NCBI GenBank assembly: GCA_017381835.1
Contig: JAFOBK010000037.1
Span: 1 to 14,556, forward strand
DNA: 14,556 nucleotides
Direction: 5' to 3'
From: Oscillospiraceae bacterium
GTDB taxonomy: Bacteria > Bacillota_A > Clostridia > Oscillospirales > Oscillospiraceae
A program made the translations under genes and the position numbers. Positions within the stretch are counted from its first letter, which is position 1; the number at the start of each line of letters is the position of its first letter. Below are positions 1-8,700 of the stretch, piece after piece. The notes under the pieces were generated by a model. It searched no databases. It was given only the letters and a program-made list of their open reading frames with translations, and had not been told where the DNA came from.

Positions 1-92
1 CCTTCCGGAACCGCAATCAGCCAACCCTCTTCATCCCGGATGGTGCGACCGGTCAAAAGCTTCCTCAGCTCTGTTTTTAGTTGCTTATCCAT
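1..92 (-). CDS. Start of an unidentified gene, cut by the window edge
   Basis: An ATG at 92 opens a frame that runs without a stop to base 1, giving 30 codons: MDKQLKTELRKLLTG, then RTIRDEEGWLIAVPE. AGGAG lies 9 nt upstream, inside the end of the lipoprotein gene, and the gap to that gene's stop is only 3 nt. Start, ribosome binding site and spacing all argue for a real downstream member of the operon. The N-terminus is basic and hydrophilic with no signal peptide, so a cytoplasmic protein is likely. Too little is visible to name a family. Confidence 0.7.
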   Translation of the reverse strand, partial: MDKQLKTELRKLLTGRTIRDEEGWLIAVPE

Positions 93-95
93 AAC

Positions 96-797
96 TTACT
101 GCTCCTGCACGGATGTTACTTCCATTTTTCTCTGGTCATCCGCCTGAATTGTTATATGAATGGTTCGCTGGCTATTTTCACCGGTCAAGACAATTGTGGT
201 TTGACCTGCAGCTTTTGCTTGTGCGCTGAATTTGCAGCCGGAAGGTGTAGACATCATATTTGATAAAACAAAAGCATCCGCTCCGTCTCCGCTTACACTC
301 CAGTGGTCTTCTTGGTTAATGAAAGAAAAATTGAGGATTCCGTTTATATCTACATTCCACTTATAATTCAAGCCATCTGCATCCACGGAATTATCTTTTC
401 TTTCCTGATGCTGATAGGAGGAAACGAATACCTTCCCTTCGGAATCAACGTTTACAACCAAATCCAGAGCGAAACAAACGGTCTCGTCCGACTGCAGCGC
501 TGTAAATGTCAGTTGAGCAGCCCCTTCTTCCTTGCCCGTTATACGGTATTGGCAAGTATACTCTTTATCGATATCCACTTGAGAGACATCGCAAACATAT
601 TCAGGAATAGCATCAACACGCCAAAGGATTCCCCTCTTTTCGCCGTCTTTTAATGTAATATCCACCCCATCCTTTTTGTGATTGATCTCATAGGGGCAGC
701 ATACATCCTTGACAGAAGCATTGTTTGTTTTTTCCTTTCCGGAACAGCCCGTTAATATCAACAGCAGTGCCAGCAAAAGTACATATGCTTTTTTCAT
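96..797 (-). CDS. Lipoprotein with two related beta-rich halves
   Basis: This 233-residue protein is not recognised as a named family. Its N-terminus MKKAYVLLLALLLILTGC is a classic lipoprotein signal with lipobox LTGC, predicting cleavage before Cys18 and anchoring to the outer face of the membrane. The mature part seems to be an internal duplication. Residues about 46-122 and 147-224 share W-x-V, a Cys followed by Tyr or Phe, K-x-x-G about eight residues later, then two beta strands ending around NVDSEGK and QADDQRK. Cys33, Cys34, Cys69, Cys82, Cys108 and Cys188 are extracytoplasmic and could form disulfides. AAAGGA lies upstream of the ATG. It follows the giant secreted protein after 88 nt that hold a strong stem-loop, and ends 3 nt before the next start. 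A role as a surface partner of the secreted protein or the T4SS is only inferred from position. Confidence 0.86.
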   Translation of the reverse strand: MKKAYVLLLALLLILTGCSGKEKTNNASVKDVCCPYEINHKKDGVDITLKDGEKRGILWRVDAIPEYVCDVSQVDIDKEYTCQYRITGKEEGAAQLTFTALQSDETVCFALDLVVNVDSEGKVFVSSYQHQERKDNSVDADGLNYKWNVDINGILNFSFINQEDHWSVSGDGADAFVLSNMMSTPSGCKFSAQAKAAGQTTIVLTGENSQRTIHITIQADDQRKMEVTSVQEQ

Positions 798-824
798 TTC
801 GCGTCATCCTTTCGGGTGAAGATT

Positions 825-859
825 GGCGGGTCAGCCGGATATACTCCGTCCGACCCGCC
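825..859 (-). promoter_or_regulatory. Strong intergenic stem-loop without a U-tract
   Basis: On the minus strand GGCGGGTC pairs with GACCCGCC, and the inner bases continue the stem to a GTATA loop. Pairing is 15 positions long with one G-T pair and one A-G mismatch. It lies in the 88-nt gap between the giant secreted protein and the lipoprotein, ending 14 nt before the lipoprotein's AAAGGA site. No T-run follows on either strand, so it is not a standard intrinsic terminator. It could protect the 3' end of processed upstream mRNA or set unequal expression of the two genes. Confidence 0.7.
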
Positions 860-885
860 GTATACTTGATTTATTGCCTGCTGAA

Positions 886-3800
886 TCACGCAGTAGGCTC
901 TGTCGGATTTGTAGAGGGTTCTGTAGTTACTGTAGTAGGTTCCGTAGAAGGTTCCGTTGGTGTTTCAGAAACAGCCCTGCTTGTAACTGTCACCTCAATC
1001 ACCACTGTAATATTTTCATTTTCATTGGAACGCAATGTGATGCGATAGCTTTGGTCCTGCCCGGAAGTGTTTTCAGGCATAGCCAGAACAAATCCTTCCT
1101 CTGTATAGGAGATCAATCCGCTGATATCCTTTGCCCCAACCACCTGTTCAGCTTTTGCCGTATAGCCCTGCATGGAATTCGATACGGTTACACCAAACTT
1201 AATGTTTGCTCCGGAAGAAACCGTCATGGCCAGTGTCTTGTTTACCGCGGAATTTACTCGGTAGGAATTACCGTAGTAGTCCGATTCGTTGGTAGCTGCC
1301 ACATCTGCCGTCAAGATAATGTTGGACAGATTTACTTTCAAGCCGCCCACCATATCGCCGGTAATCACGCCATCCGGGTTCAACGCTGTATCTTCGTGTA
1401 TGTATGTATCCAGCGAGCGAGTTGCCTTTTGGATAGATCCATCCGCTCCAAGCGATACCGTGATCTGGCTGGGTTTCCAACCTGCTGTGATCTGGGGATT
1501 TACATTATAAGGCATCAATTGCAACGATTGCACAGAAGCCACATCCCGAATCATCAGACGCACCTGCGTCGTAGAACCTGTAGAGAATGCAGCACCTTCA
1601 GAAATCACAAAGTTGCGCAAATTGGGCACCACCAGCTCTTTTTGAACACCCTGGCGATTTGTATAGCCAAGCACCATTGCAATTGGATCATTGGTGCCGC
1701 TTTCCAGATTTGCATCCGAAAGCGCTGTCACAAACTGGATATCCAAAATCTCCACAGAGGAATTGCTGAGCACAGGCAATGTAACCGTTTGATTTTTTAC
1801 GGTTGCTCCGGTGGGAATGGAGAAATGCTTCAAAAGCTGCCTGGTACCGCCCGTTGTATCTACCGCATAGCAATCAACACATGCCATATCTACCTGAGCA
1901 TTGATATTGCCGCTGGTCGCAACCAAAATGCCGATAATATCTTTTACATAGCTCTCGTTAAAGGTCAATTCCAGTATGTTACCCGCCTTGATGGCCTGAT
2001 ACTGCTGATCTGTAACATAGATATATCGGGACGTAAACACCTGGCTGCCACCACTTACAGTCGTATACTGCAGTGCAACAGCAATATCTCTGTTTTCTGC
2101 AACAAGGTTTGCTGCTTCGGTTTCATCCCCCAGCATCAAGTAGACCTTCTGCTCATCTGTCTGCGCACCTTGAATGTTGCTGGGCAACGCATAGAATTCC
2201 GTTCCGGCATTTCTATGCTCGCAATCCAAATAGAAGGTGTTGACCACGACACCGGATCGAACCTGCTGCACGATCACATGATCGACATACGCGTCTACCA
2301 CATCGGTGGACTGCGCTTTCACATAAACCTTATTCAGAGAACTCATTCCGGTAGCTGTCAATCCGTTCACGGAATAGATGGTCTTACCTTCAGCATCTGT
2401 CAGCTTGTTAAGACCCTTAGCACCGGATTCCAATACACTGCCGTAGCTGTTGGTATACTGTGCACGAATATCAATATTAAACGAGCCGGAAGCATCATCG
2501 GCCATATATACAAAGACATTCAAAACATCATTTTGAGAATTCGGCACACGGGATACCGCGCTAATCCATGTATTTGTCTTTGTATCCAGCTTGATAGCTT
2601 CATGTTCGCTAAAATAAATCTCTTGATAAATGTTGCGATCGGTGGGCAGGAAGAGTTCAAATGCAGGAATCTTATCCACTGTGTCCTCACACAAATACTC
2701 GGTTGTCCCCAAGCGCACATATTCATCTTGATCATTGATCTGCAAAAGTCCGGTTTCCATCACCAAGGCAGCCGTTATATTTGTAATTTGCAACGAACCG
2801 CCGTTAAGACTCTTCATATTCAAGGAAAGCTTTCCAAGTTTTGCTACATCAGAAACGCTAACAACAAATCGATCCGTATGGTTTTCCCGGAACATAAAGC
2901 TGTTGTCCGAAACCGCCAAGGGTGTTCCGGTGCTTCCTGTAGTACCGTTATCCAAATAAATCGGTGCTTTGTTAGCATAGTCATACATAGCACGAATGAC
3001 ATCAAAAGTAAGCTGCTTACGTTTTCCCTCTTGGTTGTAGTACTCCAAAGTAGCTTCCATGGTGCCATAGAAGGGACCGCCATTGCCGCTATCGGTATAA
3101 ACGCCGATTCCCATGAGGAATTCCAGGTTCAATGCATAGGAACTGTAGGAAATCGGATAAATGCGAGAAATATCGGATTCCTTACGGCCTTGCTGACCGG
3201 TGATAGAATTGCTTGCTCCCTCGTCTCGATAGTCAATTCCGATCCAGCCTACATTCTGAATCACCCATTCCTTAGATATGCTACCGCCATCGTTACGGCG
3301 GACACGAATCTGGGCGATATTCAACTTATCATAGGGATCGCTATCCTCGGAAATATCATCCGGAATGATATGAACCGATACCAATTCACCATAGTCATAA
3401 TTGGTAGATACGATAAAGCTCTCCGTGCTGCCGGAACGGAAACCATCAGCACTTAATTGCTGATTGGCCAAAACATAGCCACTGACACCGTTTTCAAACT
3501 CCAGCAGGAAATAGAATCTATTCTTGGATCCATTATCGCCATAGCTGTCTAACAATGAAGTTGTTCCACTTTGGACCTGCACTTCAACCGTATAGTTTTC
3601 CCGAACTTTAGCCAGTCCCAAATTGGACGAACACTGATCATAGGACATAGCATAACGATATTGACTCCAGTCAAAATCATCCACTTTTTGAACACTTTGG
3701 GAGATAAAATCAATGACAGCGCTATTATCAGGCTGAATGAGAGCCTTTTCTTCCATGGAAAAAACAGTATAGCCTTCTACATCACGATAATATCTACGAT

Positions 3801-5427
3801 TTGACATCGCGCCATCGACAACCATATCTTCCCAAACACAAGCACGTTTGCCCAAGCGATCCAGCCGAATCACACGGAAACCTGCCATTTGCCAATCGCC
3901 GCTTCCATTAGGAACAGAAATGGTCAAGCCTGTAAAATGCTCTACCTGAGAAAGCTCCATAATAAAGGAAATACCGGATTCGGAATTGATCAGCCCGGTA
4001 AAGGCAAAATCCTCCCTGGAAGCGGGCCAATATCCGTAAAAGTCTTTTGCGCCGTTACGAACACTATAAGCTCCGCTTTCACGTGCTACACCCGACATAT
4101 CCACATAACGCAGTTCTACAGTAACATCATCCGGAAAACGAGTAATCTGCGACGGATCAGCAATCAGTTGAATTAAATACTTTTCCGTTGCATCAACAGG
4201 AGCAAGTGCTGCTCCCATCTCATAGGAACTCATAGAGACGTAGAGGGTTCCGTCAGCAGAAATATTTTCGCCTTCCACCGTAGTCGCCGTATGGTAGAAC
4301 AGCGGATTGCCTGCAAAGAAATACTCAGGTCCGCTCGCAGAATTTTCTACAGTAGACGCACTTGCGCTTACACTAGACGCCGGATAAATGCTAACACCAG
4401 TTAAGCTGGCGCTTTCCGAACCTGCGATGGTTTGGGAAAGCAAAGCCTTTGCTTCTGTTCCGGTGTGCAGAGTAATCCCCTGAATCTTCTGCATATCCTG
4501 CAAGGTACACCCAAAAACAACACTTTCTCCCTGCTGTGCCAGACCTGCGATTTTTGTATCTCCTGACACACCATTCTCCAACAACCAGTTGACTGCACTT
4601 GTCATAACGGGCTGGGTAACGCTTCTCAAATCGCCAAAGGAATCCATATACTCGATCTGGATCGCCAAATATTCCCCGAAATTCGCGTCTTTCAGTGCTT
4701 TATTGGCATTATAGGCTTGATTCATTTGCTCAAAGCCTGCGCCGCTAAAGTCAGCAAAATCCAACCGTACTACGTAATTGAAATCGCCCTCCATAGAATA
4801 TGGAACCGTTTCAAAAACCAGCCGATGGGAAGCAGTATCCTGCTGGCGAAGCTGGAACAAGGTATTGCCCGTCCAACTAAATACATCTCCGCCGTTTCCA
4901 TTGCGTTCCTCCAAATAAGCGATCTGGGAACCATTGAATCGAATCAAGTTATTACTTCCGTTGGAAACCACATCGATGATTTGATCCACGCGATACAGGC
5001 GCAGACCACTCACATCCCAAGAATACAGCTTGCCTTGTACTCCCTGGCAATAAACATCCAGTCCGGTAACTTCCGCAACCTCAAATTCCGGTTGGAAGAA
5101 ATAAGTGTTTGTCTTACCTTTTTCCAAAGCTCTTTCAGATGCATATTTACCATCATTGGAAGCCATTTTCAGAGAATCTTGAAGTCCTCCCTTAAATGGG
5201 AATACATATTCCATATGGGTATATCCATCGGTATCCACATACTCAAGAGCAAAGTAACTTACACCCTCACCGGCACCATTACCGGTGGTCACAACAAGTG
5301 CATATGTATTTTCCACATTTCGAGCAGCTGTTGCAGTTCCGGGAAGTACCAGCGCAAGGAAGAGGGCAAAAAGGCATGCCCCAACAATACCCAATATATG
5401 CTTTTTGTTGCGCATAACCTTTCTCAT
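886..5427 (-). CDS. Giant secreted protein with about eight PLAT-like beta-sandwich repeats
   Basis: This 1513-residue protein has no known gene name. Residues 1-35 are a signal peptide (basic MRKVMRNKKH, hydrophobic core, cleavage near TATAA). By eye the rest divides into about eight related units starting near residues 41, 217, 416, 611, 765, 967, 1093 and 1225. Each has an opening beta strand, a variable loop, a strand of the type V-x-L-x-Y followed by a turn with Gly, and later paired strands ending in a hydrophobic pattern. The unit at 611-733 is closest to a PLAT/LH2 pattern. Residues about 1330-1482 form a further beta-rich domain, and 1486-1513 are a Thr/Pro/Glu tail. There is no LPXTG motif, C-terminal helix or lipobox, so the protein is predicted to be released or held by a partner. 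GGAGG lies 7 nt before the ATG. It may be a surface component or a substrate of the secretion system, although the signal peptide points to Sec export. Confidence 0.88.
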   Translation of the reverse strand: MRKVMRNKKHILGIVGACLFALFLALVLPGTATAARNVENTYALVVTTGNGAGEGVSYFALEYVDTDGYTHMEYVFPFKGGLQDSLKMASNDGKYASERALEKGKTNTYFFQPEFEVAEVTGLDVYCQGVQGKLYSWDVSGLRLYRVDQIIDVVSNGSNNLIRFNGSQIAYLEERNGNGGDVFSWTGNTLFQLRQQDTASHRLVFETVPYSMEGDFNYVVRLDFADFSGAGFEQMNQAYNANKALKDANFGEYLAIQIEYMDSFGDLRSVTQPVMTSAVNWLLENGVSGDTKIAGLAQQGESVVFGCTLQDMQKIQGITLHTGTEAKALLSQTIAGSESASLTGVSIYPASSVSASASTVENSASGPEYFFAGNPLFYHTATTVEGENISADGTLYVSMSSYEMGAALAPVDATEKYLIQLIADPSQITRFPDDVTVELRYVDMSGVARESGAYSVRNGAKDFYGYWPASREDFAFTGLINSESGISFIMELSQVEHFTGLTISVPNGSGDWQMAGFRVIRLDRLGKRACVWEDMVVDGAMSNRRYYRDVEGYTVFSMEEKALIQPDNSAVIDFISQSVQKVDDFDWSQYRYAMSYDQCSSNLGLAKVRENYTVEVQVQSGTTSLLDSYGDNGSKNRFYFLLEFENGVSGYVLANQQLSADGFRSGSTESFIVSTNYDYGELVSVHIIPDDISEDSDPYDKLNIAQIRVRRNDGGSISKEWVIQNVGWIGIDYRDEGASNSITGQQGRKESDISRIYPISYSSYALNLEFLMGIGVYTDSGNGGPFYGTMEATLEYYNQEGKRKQLTFDVIRAMYDYANKAPIYLDNGTTGSTGTPLAVSDNSFMFRENHTDRFVVSVSDVAKLGKLSLNMKSLNGGSLQITNITAALVMETGLLQINDQDEYVRLGTTEYLCEDTVDKIPAFELFLPTDRNIYQEIYFSEHEAIKLDTKTNTWISAVSRVPNSQNDVLNVFVYMADDASGSFNIDIRAQYTNSYGSVLESGAKGLNKLTDAEGKTIYSVNGLTATGMSSLNKVYVKAQSTDVVDAYVDHVIVQQVRSGVVVNTFYLDCEHRNAGTEFYALPSNIQGAQTDEQKVYLMLGDETEAANLVAENRDIAVALQYTTVSGGSQVFTSRYIYVTDQQYQAIKAGNILELTFNESYVKDIIGILVATSGNINAQVDMACVDCYAVDTTGGTRQLLKHFSIPTGATVKNQTVTLPVLSNSSVEILDIQFVTALSDANLESGTNDPIAMVLGYTNRQGVQKELVVPNLRNFVISEGAAFSTGSTTQVRLMIRDVASVQSLQLMPYNVNPQITAGWKPSQITVSLGADGSIQKATRSLDTYIHEDTALNPDGVITGDMVGGLKVNLSNIILTADVAATNESDYYGNSYRVNSAVNKTLAMTVSSGANIKFGVTVSNSMQGYTAKAEQVVGAKDISGLISYTEEGFVLAMPENTSGQDQSYRITLRSNENENITVVIEVTVTSRAVSETPTEPSTEPTTVTTEPSTNPTEPTA
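889..966 (-). repeat. Low-complexity Thr/Pro/Glu tail of the giant secreted protein
   Basis: The last 26 codons encode repeats of the type TEPS, TEPT and NPTE, with a matching degenerate DNA repeat (GGTTCCGTAGAAGGTTCCGT-like on the plus strand). Such tails are common in Gram-positive surface proteins as extended, possibly glycosylated or wall-spanning segments. Here the protein ends directly after it, with no sorting signal. Confidence 0.75.
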
Positions 5428-5463
5428 TTCTATTCCTCCATTTTTATTGGTAAGTAAAATGCT

Positions 5464-5763
5464 TTACACAATTTTCAGAAGTCCGGCAAAGCCTGTCATT
5501 TCAAGGACTTCCATGACCATCTTATTGACGTGGCTCAATTCCAGAACACCATTCTTTTTCACGGCAGCCATATACGTCTTCTTCAAAACACGAAGGCCGG
5601 CCGAAGATATGTACTGAAGCTGCTCCATGTTCAGAATCAGCGTATCAAAACGTTCCGTCATTTGAAGGAAAATTTCCTCCGCCTCCGGAGAGGTCACAGC
5701 ATCCAGCCGACCATCCAGTAACAGCTCTCCTTCTGTGCCACGATTGATCAATTTAATTGTCAT
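5464..5763 (-). CDS. STAS-domain protein, anti-sigma-factor-antagonist type
   Basis: This 99-residue protein is a single STAS domain, similar in length and layout to SpoIIAA/RsbV. In that family the unphosphorylated protein binds and titrates an anti-sigma kinase, and phosphorylation of a conserved Ser releases it. The sequence has the early GRLDAVTSPE element and the hallmark YISSAGLRVL at 51-60. Aligned with SpoIIAA FMDSSGLGV, Ser54 matches the phosphorylated Ser58, and Ser53 replaces the Asp before it. The C-terminus EMTGFAGLLKIV resembles the family's DMSGLFKII ending. AAAGGGA lies 9 nt upstream of the ATG. It is 17 nt after the VirB4 gene and 36 nt before the giant secreted protein, so it is embedded in the secretion operon. 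No kinase or phosphatase partner is in the window. It may control expression of the locus or act as a phospho-switch on the apparatus; both are inference. Confidence 0.9.
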   Translation of the reverse strand: MTIKLINRGTEGELLLDGRLDAVTSPEAEEIFLQMTERFDTLILNMEQLQYISSAGLRVLKKTYMAAVKKNGVLELSHVNKMVMEVLEMTGFAGLLKIV

Positions 5764-5780
5764 ACTATTCAGTCCCTTTG

Positions 5781-8700
5781 TTACTTGTGGTTTTTATTAA
5801 TGTATTTTTCCAGTTCTTCCAGAGTAACCTCCGAGAAATCCTCACCATACATTTCCATCATTTCAATTGTAGAAATGTTCTCCATTTTCTTTGCTTGTGC
5901 GGAAAGGAGCGCCATGATGTCAATACCGCCAGAGGTTTCTTCCTCGGTATCGCCAGAATGCTTCTCATCAGGCATGATCAAGTCGCTGTAATCCCTCTTT
6001 GCAGGCGCAGACACAGGCGCAGACACAGGCGCAGGCGCAGGCGCAGGTGCAGACGTAGACGCAGGCGCAGGTGCAGGCGCAGGGATCTTTGCCGTTTCGA
6101 TCTGGAAGGTTGCTGTTGTAGCAGGCTTATTAGATTCTTCCTGCCGTTTGTTGGGTGCGCCGGACTTTTCCTCCAAATCCCTGCGCAATGCCTCAAAGCG
6201 ATGATTAATTTCACTGCGAATTGCTTCAAAACTGAAGTTTCCGAGGATCTTTGCCAATTGCTGTGCTGTCTCATCGCTGGCAGGCGCTGTTTGAACAACC
6301 GTGTGAATCACTTGCGGCTGAACCGGTTCGGGACGAGGCTCCTCTTGAACGGCTGCCGGCGCAGCTTCTTCCACAACAACTACGCGATCTTTCTTTGTTT
6401 CTTCCTGAATTTCATCCTCAGTGAGTTCCACAAAGGTAATCGTTTTATGTTCCTGAATCGGCTCCTCAGAAGTCTCGTCATCCAGCATATTCATTTTATG
6501 TTCCAAACGGGTCAAACGGCTAGAACCGATAAATTCCTCCCAATACTTGTCGCCTTCCTCGCCGACAAAGTACTGGCTCACATAGTCCGGCTGTCTAAAC
6601 ATTTGGACTACGCTGCTGGGAACTTCAATCTGGAATGTGCTACGGGAAGACGGACTCATAATGGCAAAGGTCTGTCCTCTCGGAGCCGTAGTGATCTGCT
6701 CCTGCTCGCTTTCGTTGATACCGCCTGCCTTCTCATAGAGTTTACACAGGTCTTCGATATCATTGGGCGACAATGCAAAAATAAAGCTGTACTGACAAGC
6801 GTTAATGATCGCGGTAGACTTTCGGGCAATTTCTTCACTGCCAACAAAGTCCTTGATATTCTGGGTAATCACGATCTGCATACCGTTATATTTACGGATA
6901 CGCTTTGCCAATTGGAACATGAAATCCAGCGCCACAGGGAATTTTGTATCGATAAAGACGTGCGCCTCATCAATAACAACCACGACCTTACGCTTAAGGC
7001 CGTATTTTGTGTTATAATCCCTGTTTTTAATGATCTCGTTATCGATGTACTTTAGTACCAAAAGCATCTGTGCATTCGCAACGGTATTATTGCGGTTTGC
7101 AAGCAGCGATTGGAAATTAAAGACGGTAAAGTTTTCTTCCGTGGTGATGGTAGAATGTCCGTTCCAAATAGATGCATTTCTGCCGCCTGCAGAGAATTTT
7201 GCAATATAGTTCATGAGTACCCGCAGATTCGAACGAAGGTAGTCGTTATCTGTCTGCTGGAACTCTGCCAAAATTGCATCATACAGGTCGTCAAAGACCG
7301 GGTAATCCTCCGGACGTAGCTTTGAGAAATCAGAATCTGGCGTGATTCCCTTGTTGATGTAAACACGATCCACAAGAGAATTCAGATATTCCAGAGCATC
7401 CTTGTCACAATCCGGCAATATCTGGCGGAAGAACTCTTCCAAAAATTGCAGGTGTGTTGCATAACTGTTGGCAGATTCTCCGCCGGCCTCATCATCGTCC
7501 AAAGCCGTAATGATGTGGAAGGGATTCAGTCTGCCGTTTTGGGCATTACCTACATTGATAAATTTACCATGCAGGTTTTTAGCCAGCTCGGTATACTCAT
7601 TTTCCGGGTCAAGAATAAAAATCTTACTGTCCTCTGCTGCCAGATTTGCCAAAAGGCTCTTTGTGGCATAGGACTTACCGGAACCGGATTTACCAACAAT
7701 GACCATATTGGAGTTGACGCGTTCACTGTCTCTGCGGAAGAAATCCACAAAGACCGGAACGCCCTCACTCTTACCTAAGCGAATACCGCCAACATCAGAA
7801 ACATTCGCATAGATCCAAGGGTAAGCCGCCGCAAGAGAGTTGCTGGGGATGCCGCGAGCTTCCTTGTGCATAGGATCCCATGCGCTGATCTGGGAGCCAA
7901 TGAAGGCTTCCATTTGGGTGAACTCCATGTTGTTCAGCCGGATGCCGCTTTCCTGCCAAGCTTTACGAACAACTCGCTTCATATTAGGAATCCGCGGCAA
8001 AAGCGACTTGGTAGGTGTAATCACATTGGGATTGTTTTCTGTGGCAACCAGATCGTAGGCAGTGATATAAACGCTGAATTCCAACAGCGATTCATTATCC
8101 TGCTGCAGGGTAGCCAAAAGACTTCCCAATGTTTCGATGTGTGTCTCTAATTCAATTCTTTTAGAATCCACACCGGTGGTATTATACTGACCGCGCAGTT
8201 CCTGCAAAGACCGGTCAATAGCGCGAATAGACTTGTCTCGATCCATAGGACGGCATTTGATGACACATTTGGTTCCGGGCATAGAGAACACGCCTGCGAT
8301 CCAAGCATCGGATACCGTCGTAGGATAGTCTACAACGCGCAAATTGTGGGTTACAATTCCGTTAACCTCCACAGTACGCATTTTCACATTTACATACTGG
8401 GGCATCGCCCAACGGGCATAATCTGAGGGTTTCAGTGTTTCGATTTCCTCTTCCCGGATATCCAAACAGTTACTGTACTTTAAAAAGACGGCCAGTTCTT
8501 TATCATCAAGCCGCTTCGGGTACATTTCTGCGCTTTTGAGCGTAGTTACAGCGGTGCTTATTTGGTTTTCCAGTTGCCGCTTATCGCTATCAAACAAAAC
8601 AATGTAATAAAACGGCTCTACAATTTTTTCATCGCCACAGAGATTCTCTACCTCTGCAATGCGATCATACATAACCTCTACTCGGGTCTTCAGCTCGTCC

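Noticed and set aside
825..859. Intrinsic terminator
   Set aside because: The stem is strong, but no T-rich run follows it on either strand, so it is kept only as an RNA structure.
860..886. Promoter for the lipoprotein in the 88-nt gap
   Set aside because: A TATAC-like hexamer is present but no convincing -35 element at proper spacing could be found.
823..3456. 877-codon open frame on the plus strand
   Set aside because: It is antisense to the signal-peptide-bearing giant secreted protein, has Cys/His/Ile-biased composition and no domain or signal, and its start overlaps the stem-loop. It is a shadow frame.
6001..6084. Possible CRISPR or regulatory repeat array
   Set aside because: The units are 6 bp with no spacers and lie in frame inside a coding gene as a protein linker.
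5757..7055. 432-codon plus-strand frame with a striking Arg-rich stretch
   Set aside because: The Arg run is the antisense reading of the Ala-Pro hexamer repeat in VirB4, and the rest is antisense to the VirB4 motor domain.
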